Origin: an uncultured Mucispirillum sp.
GTDB taxonomy: Bacteria; Chrysiogenota; Deferribacteres; Deferribacterales; Mucispirillaceae
DNA: 8,874 bases
Direction of reading: 5' to 3'
Assembly: GCA_945929285.1 (NCBI GenBank)
Contig: CAMEOC010000026.1
Span: 1 to 8,874, forward strand
In this document: positions 1-7,125 of the stretch, one piece after another
Layout of the letters: each line of letters starts with the position of its first letter
Numbering within the stretch: position 1 is the stretch's first letter
Translations under genes and position numbers: made by a program
Notes under the pieces: model-generated
Seen by the model: the letters and a program-made list of their open reading frames with translations, nothing else
Told to the model about the DNA's origin: nothing
The model's database searches: none

Positions 1-28
1 AGATAGGTAAAATAATAGAAAATAATAC

Positions 29-57
29 TTGATAAATATTTAAAATAATCATATTAT
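29..57 (+). promoter_or_regulatory. Candidate sigma70-type promoter for the ABC transporter/LysE operon
   Basis: TTGATA at 29-34 and TATTAT at 52-57 are separated by exactly 17 bases, and each box matches the consensus at 5 of 6 positions. Transcription would start near 64, leaving a leader of about 25 bases before the ATG at 89. A perfect TATAAT also lies at 69-74, but it has no good -35 partner and would place the start almost on the gene's ribosome binding site, so it is less likely to be used. In an AT-rich genome such matches arise by chance, so this remains a prediction. Confidence 0.5.
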
Positions 58-76
58 CAAGGCAAATTTATAATAC

Positions 77-82
77 AAGGAA
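77..82 (+). promoter_or_regulatory. Ribosome binding site of the fused ABC transporter gene
   Basis: AAGGAA ends 6 bases before the ATG at 89-91. This spacing supports that ATG as the true start, and the protein then begins directly with the first membrane helix of the permease. Confidence 0.65.
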
Positions 83-88
83 TAGGTA

Positions 89-2656
89 ATGTTAAGCTCA
101 ATATTTGTAGAAGGTTTGATTTATGCACTTATGGTTTTAGGTGTGTTTATTACATTTAGGATACTTGATTTTCCTGATTTAACAGTTGATGGTTCGTTTG
201 CAACAGGTGCTTGTGTTGCTGGTGTATTAATAATGAATGGCTATGATATGAACTCTGTGCTTATTATGTCATTTGTGGCAGGTGTTGCAGCAGGTGTATT
301 TACTGCACTTCTTCATACTGTTTTAAAAATACCAAACCTTTTAGCCGGTATTATTACAATGACAATACTATATTCTATAAATATTCGTATTTTGCTTAAT
401 AAATCATATCTTTCATTAACTGATTATAAAAATGAAGGCAGTATGATAGTTTATTCTGCTTCTTCAGCTATTTTAAGCTTTTTATCAAAACTAGGCATAA
501 CTTTTAGCGACCATATAGCTTCCACTGTGGGTATGTTTATATTTTTTCTTGTGTTTGTAATGTTTATAAAACTTTTAATAGATATATTTTTTAGAACAGA
601 TTTAGGTATTTCCATAGGTGCTTTAGGTTCTAATGAGCAAATGATATTATCTCAAGGAGTAAACCCAAATACATTAAAAGTAATAGGTGTGGGCTTATCA
701 AACGGTCTTGTGGCATTGAGCGGTGCTTTATATGCTCAATTTATTGGTAATGCCAATGCTCAAAGTGGTGTAGGTATAATCGTTATTGGTTTAGCTGCTG
801 TTATGCTTGGGGAATTTATTATACGTTCCAATAAAATATGGCTTATTACTTTTGGTGTAATATTTGGCTCTATTATATATAAAGGTATAGTTTTTATTGC
901 CATAAAATACGGCTATGTAGTGGGCTTTGGCACAAACGATTTAAAACTTATTATTGGTCTTTTAATTATTTTAATTATTATGATGGGTAAAATGAAGAAA
1001 AATAAAAAGTCTCCTGCCATATCAGCAAAATACAGCAGGATATTAGAAAATAATAAAGATAAATTTCAATTTTTACAAAAAGTGCCAAACAGTATATGGG
1101 TTGTGTTATTTAATGTGCTATTAATTGCAGAAGTTTTATATTTAATAGCAGAAATATATACTGCTTATATATTAGGTATGCCAAAAGATGTGGTAAATTC
1201 TTCTGAATTTTTAATGTATTATTCAAATATACGGTTACCATTATTAATTTTAGCAGTTATTAATTTAGCCATTCTTATATTTATGGGTAAAACTGCTGCA
1301 AAAAATTATATATCATATATTAACGGTAAAATTTCCAGCATGGTAGATATATTTATTAATAAAACATATATCTTTTGTTTTTTATTTATATATGTAATAA
1401 CACTGGTGCTTACATTTAAAATGATGGTAGGCTACGGTGCAAAAGATTCATCATCTATTTATGTATTTAATATTGGCTTTTACTACTGGTGTTTATATTT
1501 AATATCTCCAGTTTTAATGGCATTAACTATTAAAAAAGATTTAAGGGAAAAATTATTTGGTAAAATAAAAAATAAAACTATAAATAACATAATGGATAGC
1601 TTTTTTAGTAAATCATTACTAATTTTATGTATTATAGTGCCAGTTTATTTATTTATTTTTACATGGCTTTATTCTAATATAACTTATTTTATAAATATAG
1701 AAAATAATATGGCAGTAGCTGCATTTTATGGTGTAATATTTGTGCTGGTGCTTGCAAGCCCGTTTATAATTTATAAAGTTATAAATAGGAAAAATAAAGG
1801 TGCAAATAAAAGAAAAGATGCACTTTCTGCCAAAGAAAATATGGAAAGCAGCGGCAAAAATATATTAGTGCTTGAAAATGTAAATAAAAAGTTTTTTGAA
1901 GGCACACCAGATGAAAAGCATGTATTAAGAAACTTATCTTTAACTATTGATAAAGGTGATTTTATTACTATTATTGGCTCAAACGGTGCAGGTAAATCTA
2001 CTTTATTTAATGTTATTTCAGGCACATACGATGTAACAGACGGTAAAGTATTATATAAAAATAAAAATATTACTAAAATGAAAGAGTATATAAAAGCTCA
2101 CTTTATAGGCAGAATATTTCAAAACCCATTACTTGGCACAAGCGGCGACATGGCTTTGGAAGATAATATGATATTATGCAGAAGTAAAGGCTTTAAATTG
2201 CCTGTAATTAGCTTAAATAAGAAAATAAGAAAAGAATTTGCAGAGCATGTGTCAAGGCTTAATATGGGCTTAGAAGACAGGCTGGCAGATAATGTGGGGC
2301 TTTTTTCCGGCGGGCAAAGGCAGGCATTAACTCTTTTAATGACAGCAATGAGCCACCCAGAACTGGTGCTTTTAGATGAACATACAGCAGCACTAGACCC
2401 AGATAACTCCAATAGAGTAATGGAGCTTACTTTAAAATTAAGGGAAGAATATGGGCTTACCATGATGATGATAACCCATAATATGCAGCATGCAATAAAA
2501 TATGGTAATAGACTTATAATGATGGATAACGGTGAGATAATTCTTGATATTTCAGAAGAAGAAAAGAAAAACTTAACTGTTGAAGCATTAATGGAAAAAT
2601 TTAAAGCTATTAGAAAAGATGAAATTACAGATGAGAAACTGTTATTAACAAGGTAA
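89..2656 (+). CDS. Fused ABC transporter: permease, extra membrane domain, ATP-binding domain
   Basis: A single 855-residue protein holding both core parts of an ABC importer. Residues 1 to about 302 are a hydrophobic permease of the branched-chain/LivH-like type (BPD_transp_2, COG4120-like), with the family motif FPDLTVDGSFATGA at 28-41. Residues about 335-565 contain roughly six further membrane helices (near 335-363, 382-400, 427-448, 464-481, 508-532, 543-563) that I do not recognise; charged linkers lie at 301-330 and 565-590. Residues 592-855 are the ATPase (COG1101-like): Walker A GSNGAGKST 630-638, Q-loop Q678, signature SGGQ 740-743, Walker B ending D763-E764, H-loop H797. All catalytic residues are present, so it should be active. 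In known relatives such as TrpXYZ, permease (about 300 residues) and ATPase are separate genes that work with an ABC_sub_bind lipoprotein. No binding protein is visible here; it may lie upstream. The substrate is inferred to be an amino acid or similar small molecule. Confidence 0.9.
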   Translation: MLSSIFVEGLIYALMVLGVFITFRILDFPDLTVDGSFATGACVAGVLIMNGYDMNSVLIMSFVAGVAAGVFTALLHTVLKIPNLLAGIITMTILYSINIRILLNKSYLSLTDYKNEGSMIVYSASSAILSFLSKLGITFSDHIASTVGMFIFFLVFVMFIKLLIDIFFRTDLGISIGALGSNEQMILSQGVNPNTLKVIGVGLSNGLVALSGALYAQFIGNANAQSGVGIIVIGLAAVMLGEFIIRSNKIWLITFGVIFGSIIYKGIVFIAIKYGYVVGFGTNDLKLIIGLLIILIIMMGKMKKNKKSPAISAKYSRILENNKDKFQFLQKVPNSIWVVLFNVLLIAEVLYLIAEIYTAYILGMPKDVVNSSEFLMYYSNIRLPLLILAVINLAILIFMGKTAAKNYISYINGKISSMVDIFINKTYIFCFLFIYVITLVLTFKMMVGYGAKDSSSIYVFNIGFYYWCLYLISPVLMALTIKKDLREKLFGKIKNKTINNIMDSFFSKSLLILCIIVPVYLFIFTWLYSNITYFINIENNMAVAAFYGVIFVLVLASPFIIYKVINRKNKGANKRKDALSAKENMESSGKNILVLENVNKKFFEGTPDEKHVLRNLSLTIDKGDFITIIGSNGAGKSTLFNVISGTYDVTDGKVLYKNKNITKMKEYIKAHFIGRIFQNPLLGTSGDMALEDNMILCRSKGFKLPVISLNKKIRKEFAEHVSRLNMGLEDRLADNVGLFSGGQRQALTLLMTAMSHPELVLLDEHTAALDPDNSNRVMELTLKLREEYGLTMMMITHNMQHAIKYGNRLIMMDNGEIILDISEEEKKNLTVEALMEKFKAIRKDEITDEKLLLTR
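2650..2653 (+). promoter_or_regulatory. Ribosome binding site of the LysE-type gene, inside the preceding gene
   Basis: AAGG lies in the last codons of the ABC gene, 6 bases before the ATG at 2660. A second AAGG at 2655-2658 is too close to the ATG to be useful. The overlap with the upstream stop codon (2654-2656) suggests translational coupling of the two genes. Confidence 0.5.
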
Positions 2657-2659
2657 GGT

Positions 2660-3445
2660 ATGTATTTTAGTGATTTTTTAAATGGTTTTTTACTAGAACT
2701 TGGGCTTGTAATGACTGTGGGCCTGCAAAGTGCCTTTATATTAAAACAGGGCATTAGAAGGGAATATGTAATAATAGCAGTGCTAACATGTTTTTTTAGT
2801 GAAACACTGCTTGTATCCATTGGTATTGCAGGTATGGGGGCATTGGTGCGTTCCATACCAAACCTTTATCAAATTATTACATCTATAGGCATTTTATTTT
2901 TACTTTTTTATGGTATCAAATCGTTTTATTCTGCCATAAAAAAATCAGACTATATAGTTATAGATAATAACGAAAAAGGGCTTGCCACAAAAAAAGAAGT
3001 GCTTTTTACAGGGCTTGCATTTGCACTTTTAAACCCTCATGTAATAATAGATACCACTATAATGGGAACATTAGCAGCTAATTTTTACCCTCACCAGTGG
3101 GTTTTTGGTGCAGGTGTAATTAGTGCTGCATTTGTTTGGTATGTATTTTTAGGCACATTAGGAGCAACCCTTGCAAAACCTTTAAATAAACCAAAAACAT
3201 GGAAAGTTATAAACATTATAATAGGTGTAATATGTTTTTATATGGCTTCCCAGTTTATTATGAATGTAAACCAGCCGGCTCACGAACACAACCATATAAA
3301 CTTGTTTAGTATTTTTGGTATGGAAGACAGCTTATTAGAAAGTATGCACGAACACGAACATGGCAATGAACACGACCATGGAAGCCACCATGAAAAAGAA
3401 GATATTCATAACCATGATGAACATAATCATGATAAGCACCACTAA
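2660..3445 (+). CDS. LysE/ArgO-family exporter with a histidine-rich C-terminal tail
   Basis: A 261-residue inner-membrane protein whose first 202 residues align by eye along the whole length of the LysE/ArgO basic amino-acid exporters. Shared marks are the first-helix segment followed by KQGIRREY (29-36), NPHVIIDT (125-132) and the last helix near 183-200. Two core positions differ from LysE and ArgO: the usual GPQN is GLQS at 21-24, and the acidic residue after the conserved Ser in the second helix is Glu48 instead of Asp. Residues 203-261 form an extra tail with 16 histidines, many in HEH, HDH and HNH pairs, absent from ordinary members of about 200-235 residues. Such tails usually bind Zn, Ni, Co or Cu. 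The gene starts 3 bases after the ABC transporter stop and is almost certainly co-transcribed. Export of an amino acid is the default reading; a metal or metal-amino-acid complex is an alternative, because the wider LysE superfamily includes metal exporters. Confidence 0.85.
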   Translation: MYFSDFLNGFLLELGLVMTVGLQSAFILKQGIRREYVIIAVLTCFFSETLLVSIGIAGMGALVRSIPNLYQIITSIGILFLLFYGIKSFYSAIKKSDYIVIDNNEKGLATKKEVLFTGLAFALLNPHVIIDTTIMGTLAANFYPHQWVFGAGVISAAFVWYVFLGTLGATLAKPLNKPKTWKVINIIIGVICFYMASQFIMNVNQPAHEHNHINLFSIFGMEDSLLESMHEHEHGNEHDHGSHHEKEDIHNHDEHNHDKHH

Positions 3446-3448
3446 ATA

Positions 3449-3919
3449 TTAAAATAATTTTTTAATGTGTTTTATAAGGTTATAAATTGATATAATAAGA
3501 GCAAAAAAGGCAGGAAAAGTATAGATTAATACATTATTTAATAAAGATATATCATGAATAAAAAAGTGTATTATAATAATAAATTCCAGCAGGGCAAGGC
3601 AGTAGATTTGCTTATTTATAAATAACTGCAGGAATTTTTTATTGTTTTTATTTTTTTCTTCTTCTACTTTTTCCTGTTGCACTTCCTTTAATATTTTATT
3701 TTTAGTTTCTTCACTTACTTCATCAAGAGATACATAGCGAAGTTTTAGGCGAAAATCATAAAAAAGTATAATGTATATTAAAATAGATATGAAAGTTGAA
3801 AGGGAAAATGATAAAAGGCCGTAAAAAAGCATAATTTCATCTTGAAGCAATATATATTTTGCAATAAAGTAGATAAGTAACATAATCATTAGTAAATAAA
3901 GGGGTAATTTATATTTCAT
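3449..3919 (-). CDS. Small four-helix membrane protein of unknown function
   Basis: A 156-residue protein that I do not recognise. It has two N-terminal hydrophobic helices (about 5-25 and 28-54), a charged, Lys/Glu-rich and probably coiled segment (about 65-94, rich in E, K and N), and two more helices (about 106-122 and 130-149), ending in a basic tail. Both termini are likely on the same side of the membrane, with the charged segment cytoplasmic. There is no signal peptide cleavage motif or lipobox. It faces the LysE-type gene tail to tail with 3 bases between stops, and is divergent from cysteine synthase. The ATG at 3919-3917 has no recognisable Shine-Dalgarno; Met11 is an alternative start but has none either. 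The hydrophobic pattern, the lack of any competing gene and the length make it probably real. Confidence 0.65.
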   Translation of the reverse strand: MKYKLPLYLLMIMLLIYFIAKYILLQDEIMLFYGLLSFSLSTFISILIYIILFYDFRLKLRYVSLDEVSEETKNKILKEVQQEKVEEEKNKNNKKFLQLFINKQIYCLALLEFIIIIHFFIHDISLLNNVLIYTFPAFFALIISIYNLIKHIKKLF

Positions 3920-3926
3920 ATAATAT

Positions 3927-3954
3927 ACTATATTAAAAATAATTTAAAAGTAAA
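3927..3954 (-). promoter_or_regulatory. Candidate leftward promoter for the small membrane protein gene
   Basis: Read on the minus strand, TTTACT (3954-3949) and TATAGT (3932-3927) are 16 bases apart. The -10 box ends only 7 bases before the ATG at 3919, so transcription would begin at or next to the start codon, giving a leaderless or nearly leaderless message. That fits the missing ribosome binding site. The region is extremely AT-rich, so chance matches are likely. Confidence 0.35.
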
Positions 3955-4009
3955 GAGCCAATATAAATTTAAAGTATAGAAAAATTGTATGCTTTAAAAT
4001 AGATTTTTA

Positions 4010-4038
4010 TTGCATTAATTATTATATGAATTTAAAAT
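4010..4038 (+). promoter_or_regulatory. Candidate promoter of the cysteine synthase-RNase R operon
   Basis: TTGCAT at 4010-4015 and TAAAAT at 4033-4038 are 17 bases apart. The -10 matches 5 of 6 consensus bases; the -35 is weak. A start near 4045 would give a leader of about 24 bases, too short for a T-box or SAM riboswitch. No clear operator dyad is seen in the 149-base gap between 3919 and 4069. Confidence 0.35.
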
Positions 4039-4055
4039 GTATTAACAATATAAAT

Positions 4056-4060
4056 AGGAG
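4056..4060 (+). promoter_or_regulatory. Ribosome binding site of cysteine synthase
   Basis: AGGAG ends 8 bases before the ATG at 4069. It is the best Shine-Dalgarno match in the window and fixes the start of the gene. Confidence 0.7.
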
Positions 4061-4068
4061 AATAATTT

Positions 4069-4980
4069 ATGAAAGTTTATAATAATATTTTAGAATTAAT
4101 AGGCAACACCCCTATTGTTAAGATAAATAATATAAACACTACAAAAGCAAATATTTTTGTAAAAATGGAATCCTTTAACCCATTTTCCAGTGCTAAAGAC
4201 AGGGTGGGGCTTGCCATGGTAGAAAAGGCAGAAAAAGAAGGTATATTAAAAAAAGGTGGTGTTATAATTGAGCCAACCAGTGGCAATACTGGTATTGCTT
4301 TAGCAGGGGTGGCTGCTGTTAAAGGCTATAAGCTTATACTTACTATGCCTGAAACTATGAGTGTGGAAAGGCGAATGCTGCTTGCAAGCCTAGGGGCAGA
4401 AATTGTGCTTACTGAAGGTGCAAGGGGTATGAATGGTGCTGTGGAAAAAGCAAAGGAATTATTAAAGGAAATGCCTAATGCTTTTATGCCACAGCAGTTT
4501 GAAAATGATGCAAACAGCCAGATACATTATGAAACAACAGCAAAAGAAATATTTGAAAGTATGGGCGGAAAAATAGACTGCTTTATATCAGCAGTAGGCA
4601 CAGGTGGCACTATTACTGGTGTAGGCAGGTATTTAAAAGAGATGATAAAAGATGTGAAAATTATTGCAGTAGAGCCAGAAGCTTCCCCTGTATTATCTGG
4701 TGGTAAACCAGCTCCCCATAAAATACAAGGTATTGGGGCAGGCTTTATTCCAAAAGTGCTGGATACTAATATATATGATGAAATAATACAAGTAAGTAAT
4801 GAAGATGCTTTTACTATGGCAAAAAGGCTTGCAAAAGAAGAAGCTATTTTATCAGGTATTTCTTCTGGGGCAGCAATGCAGGCAGCAATGAGTGTAGCAG
4901 AAAGAAAAGAGTATGAAAATAAAAATATAGTAGCAATGTTACCTGATACTTTTGAGCGTTATTTATCAGTATTATCTTAA
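4069..4980 (+). CDS. cysK: Cysteine synthase (O-acetylserine sulfhydrylase), PLP-dependent
   Basis: A 303-residue cytoplasmic enzyme of the fold-type II PLP family, of full usual length, which joins O-acetylserine and sulfide to give cysteine. Visible marks are the N-terminal ELIGNTPIVKI (9-19), the Schiff-base lysine K43 in SSAKDR, the substrate-binding TSGNTG loop (70-75), the phosphate-binding glycine loop GTGGT (177-181), the IQGIGAGFIPKVL segment (219-231), and GISSGAA (263-269), whose serine contacts the PLP ring nitrogen. The C-terminal motif, usually PDTGERYLS or PDSGERYLS, reads PDTFERYLS here. It has no CBS or regulatory extension, so cystathionine beta-synthase is unlikely. CysM-type use of thiosulfate cannot be excluded from sequence. 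No serine acetyltransferase gene is adjacent. RNase R follows after 13 bases and is probably in the same transcript. Confidence 0.92.
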   Translation: MKVYNNILELIGNTPIVKINNINTTKANIFVKMESFNPFSSAKDRVGLAMVEKAEKEGILKKGGVIIEPTSGNTGIALAGVAAVKGYKLILTMPETMSVERRMLLASLGAEIVLTEGARGMNGAVEKAKELLKEMPNAFMPQQFENDANSQIHYETTAKEIFESMGGKIDCFISAVGTGGTITGVGRYLKEMIKDVKIIAVEPEASPVLSGGKPAPHKIQGIGAGFIPKVLDTNIYDEIIQVSNEDAFTMAKRLAKEEAILSGISSGAAMQAAMSVAERKEYENKNIVAMLPDTFERYLSVLS

Positions 4981-4984
4981 GATT

Positions 4985-4990
4985 AAGGAA
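4985..4990 (+). promoter_or_regulatory. Ribosome binding site that decides the RNase R start
   Basis: AAGGAA lies 3 bases before the ATG at 4994. The reading frame is open upstream to a TTG at 4952 inside the end of cysteine synthase, but that start has no binding site and would add 14 residues unlike the family. The ATG at 4994 puts the winged-helix domain right at the N-terminus. Confidence 0.6.
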
Positions 4991-4993
4991 AAT

Positions 4994-7123
4994 ATGGATA
5001 ATAAAATAAGAAAAAAAGCAGAGCAGATATTAATTGATTTTCCCAATATATCATCTTATGAGCTTGCAAATATTTTAAATATTGATGAAAGGCAGGCAAG
5101 GAAGTTAATAAAAAACTTACCTTATGATATGATTGTAGATAAAATAAAACATAACAAAGAAACTGCAAAAGAAAATAAAAGTAAGAAAAAAGCATTAACC
5201 CATACAAATGGAGTGGGGCAGGTTTTAAAAGGCACAATATCTATACACAAAGATGGATACGGGTTTTTTATACCAGATGATAAAAGTGTAGATGATGCTT
5301 TTATACACCCTAAAAAGCTTAAAAATGCAGCTCATAATGATGTATGCACTGCTAGAATATCCATATATAAAGGTAAAAGAGAAGCAGAAGTTGTCAGTAT
5401 TTTACAGCGTGGTATAGAAGAAGTTGTAGGGGTGGTGGATAAGTATAGAAACAGCACAAGGGTTATACCATTTTCTAGAAACTTCCACGGCCATATTATT
5501 ATAAAGGGCGAAAAAAATATAGAAGATGATGATGTGGTAATATGTAAAATAGAAAGATACCCTACATCTTCAAGCCATGCCACAGGTAGAATTATTAAAA
5601 AAATAGGCACTTTAAATGATAAAGATATAGATAATAAAATTGTTATGATAAAGTATGGGCTTTCTTTTGAATATCCTGCAGATGTTATGGCAGAATGTGA
5701 TGATATTCAAGAGGGCAGGTTTAAAATAAGTAAGAAAAATTTAGAAGATTTTAGAAACCTTTATACTGTAACAATAGACGGCGAGCGTGCAAGGGATTTT
5801 GATGATGGCATAAGCATAACAAAAAATAATGAAGGCTATGAGCTTTATGTGCATATTGCAGATGTTTCAAGGTATGTAGTTAGAGGCTCTGCTTTAAATG
5901 AAGAAGCAAAAAAGCGAGGCACAAGTGTATATTTTCCAGAGTTTGCCATAGCTATGCTTCCAGAAGTATTATCAAACGGTGTATGCTCTTTAGTGCCTAA
6001 TGAAGATAGATATACTGTAACATGTAAAATAGTATATGATAATAAAGGCAATAGAAAAGCCACATATTTTTACCGTTCCATAATAAACAGCAACCACAGG
6101 CTTACATATAACTATGTAAATAATGTATTTAATGAAACAGAAGCAAGCCATGATAATATGCTTTATAACCTGCTTTTTTCTGCAAAGGAATTGGCAGAGA
6201 TACTGCTTTTAAAACGAGCAAAAGAAGGGGTTATTGATTTTGATTTGCCAGAACCTGAATTTATATTTAATGAGTTTGGGGATATTATGGATATAAAACC
6301 TCAGGAAAGGGGTTTTGCAGAAAGGCTTATAGAATGTTTTATGATAGCAGCCAATGAAGCAGTGGCAGAATATTTGGAAAATAACGGCTTAAAGGGAGTA
6401 TATAGAGTTCACGGAGAGCCAGATGTTAAAAAAATTGAAGACTGGGTGGAAATGGCAAGAAATTTCGGACTAAAAGTTCCCCCTTTAGAATACCCTGTAA
6501 CTCCGGAAACTGTGGCAGAATTAAGTAAAATTGCATCAGAGTCAAAACATGCAGATTTATTAAGCTCACTGCTTATAAGGTCTATGATGAGGGCAGAATA
6601 TACTGTTGAAAACCAGGGTCATTTTGGGCTTGCTTTAAATGCTTATACTCACTTTACAAGTCCCATAAGAAGATATCCTGATTTACTGGTGCATAGGGCA
6701 CTTCTTTCTGGCCTTAATTTAGGTAGCATAAATGAAACAGAAGAAGAATTAAAAGAGCTTGCAAGCCATTCATCTAAAAGGGAAAGGGTAGCTCAAGATG
6801 CAGAGCATGATATAGGCACTTTTAAAAAGCTTGAATATATTGCAGAACATTATGAAGATGTGTTTGATGGCTATATTAATAGAATAACAAATACAGGGTT
6901 TTTTATATATATAGAAAAACTTATGATGACAGGTTATGTGGATTACGGCTATATAGATTTTGATATTTTCTATAAAATGGGCGATTATGCCATTGGAGAT
7001 AAAACAGGGGAAAGATACAGGGTTGGAGATAAAATACGCCTTATACCATATAAAATAAATATTGCCTGCCTGCAGGCAGATTTTACCATATATAAGAAAA
7101 AAACAAAAAAGGGCAGAAAATAA
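4994..7123 (+). CDS. rnr: Ribonuclease R (3'-5' exoribonuclease)
   Basis: A 709-residue processive exoribonuclease of the RNase II/R family that degrades structured RNA, acting in mRNA and rRNA quality control and, in relatives, tmRNA-linked decay. Domains in order: an N-terminal winged-helix segment (about 4-42), a lysine-rich linker (about 50-68), a cold-shock RNA-binding domain with KDGYGFF (86-92), a second cold-shock region to about 240, then the RNB catalytic domain. The four metal-binding aspartates are D262, D268, D270 and D271 in TIDGERARDFDDG, equivalent to the E. coli catalytic cluster. Y313 in TSVYFP is probably the base-stacking tyrosine. The family signature HFTSPIRRYPDL is at 553-564, preceded by GHFGLAL. 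A C-terminal S1 domain runs from about 620 to 697, followed by a short basic tail. The winged helix and length favour RNase R over RNase II. It is the second gene of the cysteine synthase transcript, and its stop lies 2 bases from that of the convergent gene. Confidence 0.95.
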   Translation: MDNKIRKKAEQILIDFPNISSYELANILNIDERQARKLIKNLPYDMIVDKIKHNKETAKENKSKKKALTHTNGVGQVLKGTISIHKDGYGFFIPDDKSVDDAFIHPKKLKNAAHNDVCTARISIYKGKREAEVVSILQRGIEEVVGVVDKYRNSTRVIPFSRNFHGHIIIKGEKNIEDDDVVICKIERYPTSSSHATGRIIKKIGTLNDKDIDNKIVMIKYGLSFEYPADVMAECDDIQEGRFKISKKNLEDFRNLYTVTIDGERARDFDDGISITKNNEGYELYVHIADVSRYVVRGSALNEEAKKRGTSVYFPEFAIAMLPEVLSNGVCSLVPNEDRYTVTCKIVYDNKGNRKATYFYRSIINSNHRLTYNYVNNVFNETEASHDNMLYNLLFSAKELAEILLLKRAKEGVIDFDLPEPEFIFNEFGDIMDIKPQERGFAERLIECFMIAANEAVAEYLENNGLKGVYRVHGEPDVKKIEDWVEMARNFGLKVPPLEYPVTPETVAELSKIASESKHADLLSSLLIRSMMRAEYTVENQGHFGLALNAYTHFTSPIRRYPDLLVHRALLSGLNLGSINETEEELKELASHSSKRERVAQDAEHDIGTFKKLEYIAEHYEDVFDGYINRITNTGFFIYIEKLMMTGYVDYGYIDFDIFYKMGDYAIGDKTGERYRVGDKIRLIPYKINIACLQADFTIYKKKTKKGRK
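7066..7079. repeat. 14-base perfect palindrome in the 3' end of rnr
   Basis: CTGCCTGCAGGCAG reads the same on both strands. As RNA it can form a 5-pair GC-rich stem with a TGCA loop, followed on the + strand by ATTTT. It sits 42 bases before the RNase R stop and codes for part of the S1 domain, so it may only reflect codon choice. Confidence 0.45.
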
Positions 7124-7125
7124 TA

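Noticed and set aside
1..32. Short open stretches at the left edge as the end of an upstream binding-protein gene
   Set aside because: Frame 2 closes after two codons and frame 3 after nine, and these few residues cannot identify any protein, so no partial gene is called.
2119..2856. 245-residue open frame on the minus strand across the end of the ABC gene and the start of the exporter
   Set aside because: It is antisense to two clear genes with intact motifs, has no recognisable domain, and its Ser/Ile/Leu-rich composition is what the reverse of A/T-rich coding sequence gives.
3448..3466. Perfect 7-base inverted repeat ATTAAAA/TTTTAAT with a 5-base loop at the convergent junction, as a terminator
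   Set aside because: The stem is made only of A-T pairs and would be very unstable; such repeats are expected by chance in this composition.
3920..4068. Riboswitch or T-box upstream of cysteine synthase
   Set aside because: The gap is only 149 bases and almost entirely A/T, with no stem pairs or conserved T-box or S-box elements visible, and the predicted leader is about 24 bases.
4952..4993. Upstream TTG start extending RNase R by 14 residues into the end of cysteine synthase
   Set aside because: There is no ribosome binding site before the TTG, the extra residues do not resemble the family, and the ATG at 4994 has AAGGAA just upstream.
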